From Neptunicella marina (GTDB lineage Bacteria; Pseudomonadota; Gammaproteobacteria; Enterobacterales; Alteromonadaceae): a stretch of 64,000 bases of DNA. Position numbers and translations under genes: made by a program. Below the pieces are notes generated by a model. The model saw only the letters and a program-made list of their open reading frames with translations, did not search any database and had not been told where the DNA came from. Below, in pieces: positions 1-9,094 of the stretch. Numbering within the stretch: position 1 is the stretch's first letter; each line of letters begins with the position of its first letter. The DNA is taken from positions 31,603 to 95,602 of the forward strand of contig NZ_JACNEP010000013.1 of NCBI RefSeq assembly GCF_014270035.1. The letters are read 5' to 3'.

Positions 1-564
1 TCCAACGAAACGCCGGTAAATCCTGATCGCACTAAGTTTTTAGGTCATCTGGTAGATAAAGCCCGTGAACTGGATAACAGCCGTTTAATCAGTGCTGCCA
101 TGGAACGTCACTGGGATAAAAAGGACGACCACCTGTCTGTGGTCGAAGATCCACTGGCAGATAAAGTGGATCTTGTCAGCTTTAACCAGTACATCGGCTG
201 GTATGACGGTCTGCCAGACAAACTGGCCAAGGTGCACTGGAAAATTCCATACAACAAACCGGTGTTTATCAGCGAGTTTGGGGCAGGCGCTAAAAAAGGC
301 CTGCACGGCGATAAAACCGAACGCTGGACCGAAGAATTCCAGGCTGATCTATACAAACAAACGGTTAGAAACCTCGACCAAATTGATGGGTTAGCCGGTA
401 TGTCACCGTGGATTTTGGTGGACTTTCGCTCGCCACGTCGCGTATTACCCGGCATTCAGGATGACTTTAACCGTAAAGGTTTAATCTCAGAAGATGGCCT
501 TAAAAAACAGGCATTTTTTGAGTTGCGTAAGTACTATCGTGAAAAAGCTGAGCAATATGAATAA
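1..564 (+). CDS. Glycoside hydrolase family 2 (beta-glucuronidase/galactosidase-like), C-terminal part
   Basis: The gene is open from the first base, so only the C-terminal 187 residues are seen. Residues 1-4 read SNET, the usual context of the GH2 acid/base glutamate, here residue 3. Residue 92 in FISEFGA fits the catalytic nucleophile. The sequence ends with the SPWILVDFRSP stretch typical of bacterial GH2 beta-glucuronidases and related enzymes. The protein would cleave glycosidic bonds by a retaining mechanism; the sugar specificity cannot be read from this part. A bidirectional terminator follows 18 bases downstream. The upstream portion, including any signal peptide, lies outside the window. 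Confidence 0.88.
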   Translation, partial: SNETPVNPDRTKFLGHLVDKARELDNSRLISAAMERHWDKKDDHLSVVEDPLADKVDLVSFNQYIGWYDGLPDKLAKVHWKIPYNKPVFISEFGAGAKKGLHGDKTERWTEEFQADLYKQTVRNLDQIDGLAGMSPWILVDFRSPRRVLPGIQDDFNRKGLISEDGLKKQAFFELRKYYREKAEQYE

Positions 565-581
565 GCCCCACATTTTAAAAC

Positions 582-606
582 AAAGGCCGCATTAAGCGGC
601 CTTTTT
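582..606. terminator. Bidirectional intrinsic terminator
   Basis: A nine-base stem, AAAGGCCGC (582-590) pairing with GCGGCCTTT (596-604), has a five-base loop and T-rich sequence on both sides. It sits between two convergent genes, the GH2 gene and the ABC permease gene. Confidence 0.85.
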
Positions 607-607
607 A

Positions 608-3600
608 TTATTCAGTTTCAACCGGCGTCCACCAATCAGACACCGGCTCGCGGCTTAACAACAACTGGTCAATCAATCCATGCCATTTTGCTTCGCTGTG
701 CTGCTTAAGCAGTTTAACAAAATCCAGACTACTGGCAGGGTGCCCGGGATACTGATGCTGTTGCCATAAATCATGCAAGCTGGTTTGTATTGCCTCGTCT
801 CCCACGGTGTCACGTAATTTGGCAAACACCAGTGTGGCCCGTGAATATAAATCGGCATTTGATGTGGCTGCGACCATGCTTTTGGCAGGTAAACCGCTAA
901 TACGTAAACTGTTAAAATAGCGCCGCTCTTCATAACGGATCAGGTTGTGCATTTCCTGTTTGCCTCTGTGCTTTTCCAACAGAACCAGCTCGGTATATTT
1001 GGCCAGCGACTCGACCAAAAAGGCACTGTCGGCCGGAATACCATTTCCCAGTAAATGACCAAACCATTGGTGCGCCGTTTCATGGGCGGAGCGGCGATAA
1101 ACCTGACTAAAACTGTTTTCTCCCGCTTGTTTGGCTCTAAAACTCATTTTGTTATTAAGCAAAATCATCTGCGGCAGGGCATAACCACTGGCACCAAACT
1201 CCGGCATAGCAAACAACGACAGGTTTTTACCCGGATAAGGCGCAATTACCCTGGTGAGGAAATCAATGGTGTCAGCGGTAGCATCCAGCGTTAGAGCAAT
1301 ATTGTCATCCAGTGCTGGTGGATAAAAAACCTCAATATTCACGTTATGCTGTGAACCTGAAGCACGCGCATAAATCTGATTGTCAAATTCAATATAGGCT
1401 TCTGCATTACGAATTGCGCGAGTGGTTTTATAGTGAAAGGTCACCCGTCCGTTTTGTTCGTTTTGCGATAAGAGCTCGCCCTGCCCAACCGCGGTATGGC
1501 CACTATCTGTGGTGATACGTGATTCCATTTCAACCCAGTCAAACCCTTCAGCTTGTTTGTACTGCGGATAATCCAGACGTTGTTGGTGTGAGTCGAACTC
1601 CCTTAAATCCAGAGCATATTCCAGACGTTTTTTACCGCGTAACTGATATTCAATCTGATAACCCACCGTGGGTAAAAACGGAATGGTACGCACATAGTTA
1701 AAACGGTTACTGAATCTCAAATGTCCTTGCGCTAATGCATACCCCGATTGCTCCAGCGTTAAACAGTAATCTAGCTGCAAGCTGGCGCCCGGCTGCAGAG
1801 GCTCTGCCAACGTGATCAGATACTGAAAGGTATCGGCATCAAACTGATAACGCGCTTGTTGTCGCACTTCGATTCCACACAAAGGTGCCGTAATATATTG
1901 CCCCACCAGCAAGGTTGAAATCGCACTATCAGTTTTATTTTCAAGCAAATAATACCCGTTAAATTTCACCTCACGTTTTTCAGGATAAAACTGCACATCA
2001 TTAAACACTTTGGTGATAACAGGTTGCGCTTTAGTTAAATAATCGGCATAACGCAGCTCGTACAAGACACGCGCGTGATCTCGCTGCTCAGCAGTAACCA
2101 ACTCTTGCTCGCTCTTTAATTGCTGATGAATATTAAACGCCAGTGCAGCACAGACAATCAGCCCACAACCTAATGCAATACGCGCAGGATAACTGGCTAA
2201 CGCCCACCAGTGACGCAGACGCGAATCATTACCAGTCTGATGAAATGCATAAAAGGCAATCAGAGCCAACACAGCAGCGACCGTTAACCACAAATCACTA
2301 AACGCCCAGAATCCAGACAAGTTAGCGCTATAACCGAGGATTGAATCCCACCCCGCCAGTGGTGTTTGGAATAATTGCGATAAGGGATGAGTTATACCAA
2401 TTAGCCCGGGTAAAGGCGTAAAACCGGCCACTAAAATCAGCAGATTGATGCAAATTGCAATCATGCGGCGTACCACTATCGCTTGCACTGCCAACATCAC
2501 AGTGCCCAGATACAGCAGCGGTAAACCGGCATACAGCATAAATTCCAGCAGTGCTAAACAATCAATCTCAGTGCTGATAATCAGTTGAGTCAATACACAG
2601 CACAGCACTGTCACTAACAGCAGAATGACAATTTGGCTAACTAAAATCAGCCACTTTTGCACAAAATGTGCACCGGCACTCATGGCCGCTGCTTGCACCA
2701 GTTCGTTAAAGCGAAAACTTTTGTCACGACGAATTAACTCATCGCTCCACCACACCAGCAACAAAATGCCAAAACCGGGCACCACATCCCACATCACACG
2801 ATTGATCACATCGTTGCTGTTTGCCACAATCACACCAAACGGCCCCGCCCACGCATGGCCGCCGATCATTTCCTGTAAACAAATGAGTGCCAGCCCAAGC
2901 ATTGCCAGCAAAAAACGCCAGTTCAATACCGATAATTCAAACTGCAATGAACACAAGTGGGCAAATCCAGTTAGGTTAATGCGAGTGACGGTTTGTGGCT
3001 GATAGCTGATATTTGCACGCGCAGCGACGCTTTGTTTCCGTTCATCCACCAACTGACTTTTTGCTGATTTTTTATCCGTCGTGAAGGCAGACTTTTTTAA
3101 CGCCAGGCTAATCAAACCACCAGCACAAAGCAGCACAGCTACGCGATTAAACCAGAACACGCTAAGTGGGCTAAACAAGGTCGAGTGGGTGTCAGGTAAG
3201 TTATGGTTAAGTGGGGTCAGCCCCAGCCAGTCGGCATAAAACATCACCTGATAGAGCCCATCATCAACCACATAGGATTTTGCCAGTAAAGGTGAACCCG
3301 TCGCGGTAGCAAGAGAGATATAAACAATAAATAACGCAGCAATGACCAGGTACATCACCACCGGCTTTTTCGAGATACTGCTAACAAACAGCAAAATCGC
3401 GCCATACAAACACAGGGTTGGCAACGTGATAAACGCCAGTAACCACAACATCGGCAATATGGCATGCGTCCACAGTACAAACTGCACGCCGTAACGGAAT
3501 TCAAACCAGCCGAGCATACAAACCTGTGCCATCACACTTAAACTCGCCCCGGCCAGCACAAAACACAAAAAACGACTGAATAATATTCGAGCACGCGATT

Positions 3601-3871
3601 GCGGCACCGCATTAATCAACTCGGCCATATTGGCAGTTTGGTCGCGCAAATAAAAAAAGCTGGCCAGCAAACCACAACACCAGGGCAACCCCAATACCAG
3701 CAACGCACTATTCACTTTTAAAATATACGCAAGCGTAATGGGGTTTTCATGCGGTTGCACCGACATACCGGCCGCCAGTGCCAAACCAAATAACGGCGCC
3801 ACCACCAACAACAGCCACCATTCCGGGCGGCGCATTAACAGCCGCCACTCATTGAGTATCAACAGGCTCAT
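608..3871 (-). CDS. ABC transporter permease fused to M1-family metallopeptidase domain
   Basis: The 1087-residue protein begins with an ABC-2-type membrane domain of many hydrophobic segments (roughly residues 1-600). A periplasmic M1 aminopeptidase-like domain follows. The zinc motif HETAH is at about residues 930-934, with the third ligand Glu at about 954 (HEXXH-X19-E, as in other members of this permease-peptidase family). The usual GAMEN exopeptidase motif appears as GASGYALPQ. The ATG at 3871 was chosen because it overlaps the stop of the upstream ATPase gene as ATGA; an upstream in-frame extension is not needed. The ATPase gene and a divergent LytS/LytTR pair lie beside it. The substrate is unknown; a peptide is the natural guess. 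Family assignment is firm, function is inferred. Confidence 0.88.
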   Translation of the reverse strand: MSLLILNEWRLLMRRPEWWLLLVVAPLFGLALAAGMSVQPHENPITLAYILKVNSALLVLGLPWCCGLLASFFYLRDQTANMAELINAVPQSRARILFSRFLCFVLAGASLSVMAQVCMLGWFEFRYGVQFVLWTHAILPMLWLLAFITLPTLCLYGAILLFVSSISKKPVVMYLVIAALFIVYISLATATGSPLLAKSYVVDDGLYQVMFYADWLGLTPLNHNLPDTHSTLFSPLSVFWFNRVAVLLCAGGLISLALKKSAFTTDKKSAKSQLVDERKQSVAARANISYQPQTVTRINLTGFAHLCSLQFELSVLNWRFLLAMLGLALICLQEMIGGHAWAGPFGVIVANSNDVINRVMWDVVPGFGILLLVWWSDELIRRDKSFRFNELVQAAAMSAGAHFVQKWLILVSQIVILLLVTVLCCVLTQLIISTEIDCLALLEFMLYAGLPLLYLGTVMLAVQAIVVRRMIAICINLLILVAGFTPLPGLIGITHPLSQLFQTPLAGWDSILGYSANLSGFWAFSDLWLTVAAVLALIAFYAFHQTGNDSRLRHWWALASYPARIALGCGLIVCAALAFNIHQQLKSEQELVTAEQRDHARVLYELRYADYLTKAQPVITKVFNDVQFYPEKREVKFNGYYLLENKTDSAISTLLVGQYITAPLCGIEVRQQARYQFDADTFQYLITLAEPLQPGASLQLDYCLTLEQSGYALAQGHLRFSNRFNYVRTIPFLPTVGYQIEYQLRGKKRLEYALDLREFDSHQQRLDYPQYKQAEGFDWVEMESRITTDSGHTAVGQGELLSQNEQNGRVTFHYKTTRAIRNAEAYIEFDNQIYARASGSQHNVNIEVFYPPALDDNIALTLDATADTIDFLTRVIAPYPGKNLSLFAMPEFGASGYALPQMILLNNKMSFRAKQAGENSFSQVYRRSAHETAHQWFGHLLGNGIPADSAFLVESLAKYTELVLLEKHRGKQEMHNLIRYEERRYFNSLRISGLPAKSMVAATSNADLYSRATLVFAKLRDTVGDEAIQTSLHDLWQQHQYPGHPASSLDFVKLLKQHSEAKWHGLIDQLLLSREPVSDWWTPVETE

Positions 3872-4746
3872 AATGTCTCTCCCACCGCAATGTGGTTGAG
3901 ATGACAAAAATAACGGTCCTGTAAACTGGCACTCACGCTGATTGCATCTGTGACGGGTTGAAACGGGCAATACACCCGCAACAAGCGCTCGCCATAACGC
4001 AATGCGCGCGATAATACTTTTGCCCCGGCCGGTAACGTCGATTCGCTTTGTGCAGGGCATTGCCAAATGCTGCCATTGAGTGGTTCAAATAACTCACGGG
4101 TAACGCCATCGGCTTTAATTTCCCCATCGAGTAAAATGGCGCTACGGGCGCACAAATGTTCAATATCATCAACAATATGGGTTGATAAGAGCACAATTCG
4201 CGACTGACTAATATCATCCATTATCTGGTGCAGATTAAGCCGCTCTGCCGGATCGAGCCCCGATGTTGGCTCATCTAAAATCAATACTTTGGGTTGCCCC
4301 AGTAACGCCTGCGCCAGACCAAAACGTTGAAGCATTCCGCCAGAAAAATCACTGGCATTGCGTTTAGCATCACGACTGAGGTTGGTTAATTCGAGTAGTT
4401 GATCAATTTGCTGCAAGCGCTGCTTTTTATTTTCCAGCCCTTTTAAAATAGCCAGATGTTCCAACAGGGCATGGCAACTAATATGGTTATAAACGCCAAA
4501 ATGCTGTGGCAAATATCCCAGCTCCTTACGTAGCAATAATGGGTTATCGGCTAAATCCTGCTGCTGATAGATTACCTTGCCGGAACTGGGTAACTGAATG
4601 GTAGCCAGTGTGCGCATTAAGCTCGATTTACCCGCACCGTTGGGGCCCAATAAACCATACAAGCCATTTTGCAAGGTTAGATCAACCGCGTTTAATGCCA
4701 CTTTGCCATCGGCATAAATTTTATTTACCTGTTGAAGTGATAACAT
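3868..4746 (-). CDS. ABC transporter ATP-binding protein
   Basis: This 292-residue nucleotide-binding subunit carries Walker A GPNGAGKSS (34-42), signature SGGM (135-138), Walker B VLILDEP (154-160) and the switch histidine in STH (190). About 90 residues after the core are a C-terminal extension of the DrrA/CcmA-like type. It overlaps the permease-peptidase gene by four bases (ATGA), so the two are almost certainly translationally coupled and form one transporter at the inner membrane. The start ATG is preceded by AGGAGAC on the coding strand. Confidence 0.93.
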   Translation of the reverse strand: MLSLQQVNKIYADGKVALNAVDLTLQNGLYGLLGPNGAGKSSLMRTLATIQLPSSGKVIYQQQDLADNPLLLRKELGYLPQHFGVYNHISCHALLEHLAILKGLENKKQRLQQIDQLLELTNLSRDAKRNASDFSGGMLQRFGLAQALLGQPKVLILDEPTSGLDPAERLNLHQIMDDISQSRIVLLSTHIVDDIEHLCARSAILLDGEIKADGVTRELFEPLNGSIWQCPAQSESTLPAGAKVLSRALRYGERLLRVYCPFQPVTDAISVSASLQDRYFCHLNHIAVGETL

Positions 4747-4763
4747 ACTTGTCTCCTAAAGTA

Positions 4764-4828
4764 AGGGCGTCGCGACTAAATGGCTTTGAATTTGAACAAA
4801 ATTCATACACCAAAGGTCAACACGCCCT
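4764..4828. mobile_element. Remnant (one end) of the TA-flanked MITE family
   Basis: About 65 bases match the end of the full MITE copy at 40211-40478, including CGTCGCGA, GAACAAAATTCATAC and the tip CAACACGCCCT. The other half of the element and the TA target duplication are missing. It lies in the divergent promoter region between the ABC operon and the LytS-like kinase gene. Confidence 0.7.
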
Positions 4829-5065
4829 GGATAATCAGGTTAGCGAGGCGAGCACGTTTTGTTCAAAAGATGCGTGACAAACCCGGTGAGTTTGATGACT
4901 AAATTGTAATCAGTGGCCAAACAGTGGCAGATTGTTGTTTGTCATCAAAAATCGCGTTTTTGTCAGTTTTTCGCTGCCAGCTTATGCTTAAACTGGCAGC
5001 CTTAGCGTCAATCTCCATGTCAAAGGACTAAGACCATTACATCTGCAATCAATAAACCAAGTTTA

Positions 5066-6541
5066 ATGAGTCTGTTACCCGTGTTAACCGCATTAGTGGT
5101 GGAAGGCTCAATCAGACAATTCTCGTTACACAGTGACTCGCTGCCTGGTTATGCGCTCATTTTGTTGCAGCTGGCAGTCGAGTTCAGCCCGCTATTCTTG
5201 ACACAGTGGTATTCACAAAAATACAGTGGTGTACAAAAGGCACTGGTATGGATGGGCGGCTTTATCGTTTATCCAGCAATAAATCTGTTGTGGATTAGCG
5301 AACTAAGTGGCAATAAAACCCTGTTTAGTATGCAGGGTGAGATCATCGCGGTTTGTTTGTCGCTGTTATACGCAGTACATCAGTTTTATCAGCAACAACA
5401 GCAAAAACCGGGTATTTGGCGCAAATTATTAAATTTAGATGCGGTGGTGATTTTATTGCTGTTTTGCTGGGCATTCACCATGACAGGCATGTTTGTTTAC
5501 ACCGACGATCCGCTGCGCAATCAGCCATTTCCAGCGATTATTGATTTTGGCAAAATGTGGGACAACCTCGGTTTAACCTTCTATTTTCTGGCGCAATTTT
5601 TGGTACTGGCCAGCATGATATTCAGTTATTACTGGCTTAACCGTTACCTGTTTATCCGCAACATTTTGGCTAAACACGGCATGGTAGCTTATTTAATGAG
5701 CAGCTGTGTTTTTGTGTTTATCAGCTATCCATTATTGGTTTTTATTGCCATGCAACTGCCGTGGAATTTGCCTGAGTTCAGCGTTACACCTTCGCAAAAT
5801 TACAACCCTTTTGCTCCGGATAATTTCCGTTTTGCTACAGCTGTTTGGCTGGTGAGTACGCCGATCATTTTGGTGTTTGAACGCCAGCAAACCAGTCTTC
5901 AATTAGCGGAATTGGAACAAAGCCAGCTGAGTGCTGAAATTAAAATGTTACAGCAGCAGGTTAACCCCCACTTTTTGTTTAACACCCTGAATGGCTTGTA
6001 CGCTCTGTGTTTAAAAAATGCCGCCAACGCTGGCGATATGTTATTAAAACTGGCGGATTTACTGCGTTACACGGTTTATCAGGGCCAGAAAAAACGTGTA
6101 TTGCTGCAGGATGAAATCGACTACCTGCAAAACTATTTATCGCTACAAATGATGCGGGTGGATAACAAATGTGAACTCAATATCTCAATACCCTCCATTC
6201 CACAAGATGCGACAATCGCACCGTTACTATTGGTGATGCTGGTGGAGAATGCCTTTAAACATGGCGTCGAACCCAGTGATGAAAAAAGCTGGGTGACTAT
6301 TCACTTAGAGATAATAGACGGACAAATTCAGTTTGAATGCACCAATAGTCTGGCACCTAAACACGCCACACATGAGCAGGAAGGTGGCGTGGGTTTAGCC
6401 AATTTAAAACGACGTTTAACCCTGCAATATCCGCAGAGTTATCAACTAAGCAGCGAACCAACTGGAGCTGCAGAACAAAGCGAAACGAACGAACCAACAG
6501 AAAAATACTGGCGAGCTACTTTATGTCTTCCACTCAATTAA
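5066..6541 (+). CDS. LytS-like membrane sensor histidine kinase
   Basis: The N-terminal ~270 residues hold several hydrophobic membrane segments with no recognisable extracellular domain. A His_kinase domain follows, with the phospho-acceptor box NPHFLFNTLN (His302). Then comes an HATPase domain with VENAFKHG (N box) and GGVGLANLKRRL. It would autophosphorylate and pass the phosphate to the LytTR regulator encoded next, whose start overlaps this gene by 19 bases. The pair is divergent from the ABC-peptidase operon, which is the obvious target. The ATG at 5066 lacks a strong ribosome-binding site, so the exact start is uncertain. Confidence 0.9.
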   Translation: MSLLPVLTALVVEGSIRQFSLHSDSLPGYALILLQLAVEFSPLFLTQWYSQKYSGVQKALVWMGGFIVYPAINLLWISELSGNKTLFSMQGEIIAVCLSLLYAVHQFYQQQQQKPGIWRKLLNLDAVVILLLFCWAFTMTGMFVYTDDPLRNQPFPAIIDFGKMWDNLGLTFYFLAQFLVLASMIFSYYWLNRYLFIRNILAKHGMVAYLMSSCVFVFISYPLLVFIAMQLPWNLPEFSVTPSQNYNPFAPDNFRFATAVWLVSTPIILVFERQQTSLQLAELEQSQLSAEIKMLQQQVNPHFLFNTLNGLYALCLKNAANAGDMLLKLADLLRYTVYQGQKKRVLLQDEIDYLQNYLSLQMMRVDNKCELNISIPSIPQDATIAPLLLVMLVENAFKHGVEPSDEKSWVTIHLEIIDGQIQFECTNSLAPKHATHEQEGGVGLANLKRRLTLQYPQSYQLSSEPTGAAEQSETNEPTEKYWRATLCLPLN

Positions 6542-7278
6542 ACCTGATCATTATTGACGATGAGCCACTCGCTCATGAGGTGTTGCGGCATCATTGCCAG
6601 CAACACGCTGATATTAACGTGGCCGGCCAATTTTACAGCGCGCCCGAAGCCTTAGCCTGGTTGGCCAACAATCAAACCGACTTGATTTTATTAGATATCA
6701 ACATGCCGGTTTTAACCGGTATCGACATGTTAAAAGTGCTGGCCAATAAACCGCAGATTGTACTTTGCACCGCCCACCAACAATACGCTCTGCAGGGCTT
6801 TGAGCTGGATGTAACCGATTATTTATTAAAACCTGTTAGTGCTGAACGCTTTACTCAGGCGATTGAAAAAGTACAACGCCGCCAGCAGCAGGCTCAACAG
6901 CCAGAAGCCACAACACCAGTTATAAACGAGCAACCGCAAACAGCCCAAATAAACACGCCCAGGGATATTGTAATCAGGGTTGATCGCGAACAACGCCGCG
7001 TGGCCTTGGATAGCATTTATTGTCTCGAAGCCTACGGTAATTACGTAAAAGTGTGGCAACAACAAGGCTTTCAACTCACCGCCGCCACATTAAAACGCTT
7101 TAGCGAATTACTGCCCGCGCACTTTGTGCAAATTCATAAATCCGCGATTGTGAATCAACAACATGTAAAAGCAGTGAATAATGAAATGGTCACCCTGACC
7201 AATGGCCAACAGCTGAAGACTGGCAAAGCCTATAAACATAATTTGGAAGCACTGCTAACAGGGATAAGTTTGGGGTAA
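6523..7278 (+). CDS. LytTR-family response regulator
   Basis: Residues 1-120 form a receiver domain with the acidic pair in IIIDDEP, phospho-acceptor Asp58 in LILLDINMP and the conserved Lys in LLLKPVS. A Gln/Pro-rich linker leads to a LytTR DNA-binding domain (about 150-251) with the signature FVQIHKSAIVN. It is co-transcribed with the kinase gene and probably regulates the divergent ABC transporter/peptidase genes; that target is inferred from position only. Confidence 0.93.
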   Translation: MSSTQLNLIIIDDEPLAHEVLRHHCQQHADINVAGQFYSAPEALAWLANNQTDLILLDINMPVLTGIDMLKVLANKPQIVLCTAHQQYALQGFELDVTDYLLKPVSAERFTQAIEKVQRRQQQAQQPEATTPVINEQPQTAQINTPRDIVIRVDREQRRVALDSIYCLEAYGNYVKVWQQQGFQLTAATLKRFSELLPAHFVQIHKSAIVNQQHVKAVNNEMVTLTNGQQLKTGKAYKHNLEALLTGISLG

Positions 7279-7337
7279 AAAGGTTAAGCTTCCACTTCCA
7301 TTTTCACATCAGGGTGAAAAGTAACAGGAAACATTTA

Positions 7338-7556
7338 TTAGGTGAGCTCCTGCTTTATTTCCTGCCACGAAATAGCTTTTACCTTTCCGGATTCATGCTC
7401 AGCACTTCGGGCTTCGGCCAATTTCAACCATTCTGATTCAACATCATCTTCAGTAGCTGAATCCATTGCAGTAAGAAGGCAATGTGCAGCAAGTGCTTTT
7501 TCTTTCGTGCTTAGTTGCTCAATACTTTCCAGCAAGATTTTAAGGGCATCGGACAT
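7338..7556 (-). CDS. Putative addiction module component (orphan antitoxin-like)
   Basis: The 72-residue protein resembles the putative addiction-module component family (TIGR02574 type): a helical segment with repeated ALKILLESIEQLS pattern, acidic EDDVESEWLKLAEARSAEHESGKVKAISWQEI and no membrane segment. The ATG at 7556 follows AAGGAGG at ideal spacing. In this family a RelE/ParE-like toxin gene usually follows; here only about 60 bases separate the stop from the end of the convergent LytTR gene, so no toxin is encoded. It is either an orphan antitoxin or a remnant. Confidence 0.7.
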   Translation of the reverse strand: MSDALKILLESIEQLSTKEKALAAHCLLTAMDSATEDDVESEWLKLAEARSAEHESGKVKAISWQEIKQELT

Positions 7557-7627
7557 ATTTGGCCTCCTTAATATTCCTGACAATATTTCCACCAATATAG
7601 AATGAGGGAAGTTTGGAGTTGTTATGA

Positions 7628-7728
7628 ATGGCTAGCCGGTCAGCATTGTCGCATATCTGAGCACATCGTAGATACGTCAGACAATAGCAACATATTATGC
7701 AATGATGCTCACTGACTTTGCTAGCCAT
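7628..7728. repeat. Imperfect inverted repeat with ~30-37 base arms
   Basis: The left arm (7628-7656) starts ATGGCTAGCCGGTCAG and the right arm (7692-7728) is its imperfect complement ending CTGACTTTGCTAGCCAT. The 35-base loop shows no coding signal. The right arm includes the TAG stop codon of the HEPN-motif gene. It could act as an mRNA-end hairpin, or be a small non-autonomous element. Confidence 0.55.
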
Positions 7729-8635
7729 CAACTTTAGCTATTAACTCTATCTTAGCCGTTACTTTTAGATCACCAAATGGCCTGATTGTGTCCTGCTGTC
7801 CTGTTACTAGATTAGTAGAAGCTGATTTGAAGATGTCTTTCATTAATTTTAACCTTGCTTCCTTCATTTCCGTAATCTGCACCGTACTAAAATAAGGATG
7901 GAGAGGAGCATAAAGTTGATCTGATAGCCCTATTGGCCTTGGAAGGCAGTTTGGGCTGTAATACTCATCAATAATACCCCAAACCCTAACTATAAAATTT
8001 ATGGTGCTAACAAAATCAGACCAGTGCATTCCCGTGTTGTTTGTATTGTGGGCAACAGACTTATTCCGGAAGTCTAAGAATCGTTTAATGGCAGGATCTC
8101 TGGTGGATTCATTTCTGGCAAACTGCTCTGATATATAATCAATCTCATCCGAAGTTGCGATATTGGCTCGTCTGATAGCCTCAACACCATGATTCCAAAT
8201 ATTGTTTAGGGAAAAATCATCTGGTTTATTATTAAACAGCTTGGCTAATTCACAACTAACCATAAATGTAATGCTCACATTTACTAGGTTGTGGATATAA
8301 TTATTTTGAGTGAGGAAAAAATTCGAGTCGACATCGTTTATCGAATGCCAAAAAGTATAACTCTCCATGATTTGGAGGATGATTTTTTCAATCCCTCTCG
8401 GCAAACTCCCATTTTGGTAATGTGGGTCAGATTTGAGCTTATTCAAATAATCAACCTGCTTTTGAAAGTGACCGGTTGAATCATGCCCACTTTCAATAAC
8501 TTCTTGGCTGTTCTGAATCTCTTGGTCAATTAACTCTTTATCAATAGTGCCATATATGAGAAGAGAGAAATTTTCCTTTGTCTTCTCCATATTCTTAAAA
8601 TTAATTGCTGTGCAATTCGGCTTTAACTTAATCAT
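7721..8635 (-). CDS. HEPN-motif protein, AbiU2-like (hypothetical)
   Basis: No close family was recognised over the full 304 residues. Residues 187-196 read LDFRNKSVAH, which fits the RX4-6H active-site motif of HEPN domains (Arg190, His196) and resembles the FRNK.VAH stretch of AbiU2-type proteins. The surrounding sequence is predicted helical, again like HEPN. HEPN proteins are often RNases in abortive-infection or toxin-antitoxin systems; that role is inferred here from one motif only. No partner nucleotidyltransferase or antitoxin gene is adjacent, although an orphan addiction-module protein lies just downstream. Its A+T-rich codon use differs from the flanking two-component genes, suggesting transfer. 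Confidence 0.6.
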   Translation of the reverse strand: MIKLKPNCTAINFKNMEKTKENFSLLIYGTIDKELIDQEIQNSQEVIESGHDSTGHFQKQVDYLNKLKSDPHYQNGSLPRGIEKIILQIMESYTFWHSINDVDSNFFLTQNNYIHNLVNVSITFMVSCELAKLFNNKPDDFSLNNIWNHGVEAIRRANIATSDEIDYISEQFARNESTRDPAIKRFLDFRNKSVAHNTNNTGMHWSDFVSTINFIVRVWGIIDEYYSPNCLPRPIGLSDQLYAPLHPYFSTVQITEMKEARLKLMKDIFKSASTNLVTGQQDTIRPFGDLKVTAKIELIAKVDG

Positions 8636-9094
8636 AGAATTCCTTTTTGGGATGAAGGCTGGCTAATTGGGTTCACAAAACAACTTAACAATGAACAATC
8701 GGCTAGTTTTTCTACCGCAACCTTTCTCGATCTTATCCTTTGGCTTATTAGTATCAGAATAGTTAATGCTTTATCAATAGAGGGTTAGAGCTACGTTGTT
8801 TTACTTACCCAATGAGTAATATCGTCCATAATTATTTTCACGCCCTTCCCGGGGCGCGAGCCTATTTGGACAGACCCAAATAGGCGAAAGGTCTTTCACT
8901 CCGCCGACTTTCTTAACGCCAAAACCAAACTGGCTCTAATTCGAAGCGGCCAAAGGCAGCAGTCCATGCAAAGCATTGGCCTTGGCTAAACTTCCTGTTT
9001 AGCCATTCGAAAGCCAGCTTGGTTTTGTCTAAAAGTCAGAGTCGCAGTAGCCAAACTCCGTTTGGCCGCTGTCGCGGTGAAGTTTGATAGTTTG
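8636..9094. other. Gene-free stretch with palindromic elements
   Basis: No convincing gene is seen. A perfect 10-base inverted repeat with six-base loop lies at 8860-8885 (GCCTATTTGG and CCAAATAGGC). A larger imperfect palindrome spans about 8906-9038; its arms include AAAACCAAACTGGCT at 8921 and AGCCAGCTTGGTTTT ending at 9026. The larger one resembles a small MITE or REP-type unit. Confidence 0.55.

Noticed and set aside
1055..1701. Plus-strand frames inside the ABC-peptidase gene
   Set aside because: They lie opposite a long, strongly conserved coding frame and have no ribosome sites or homology.
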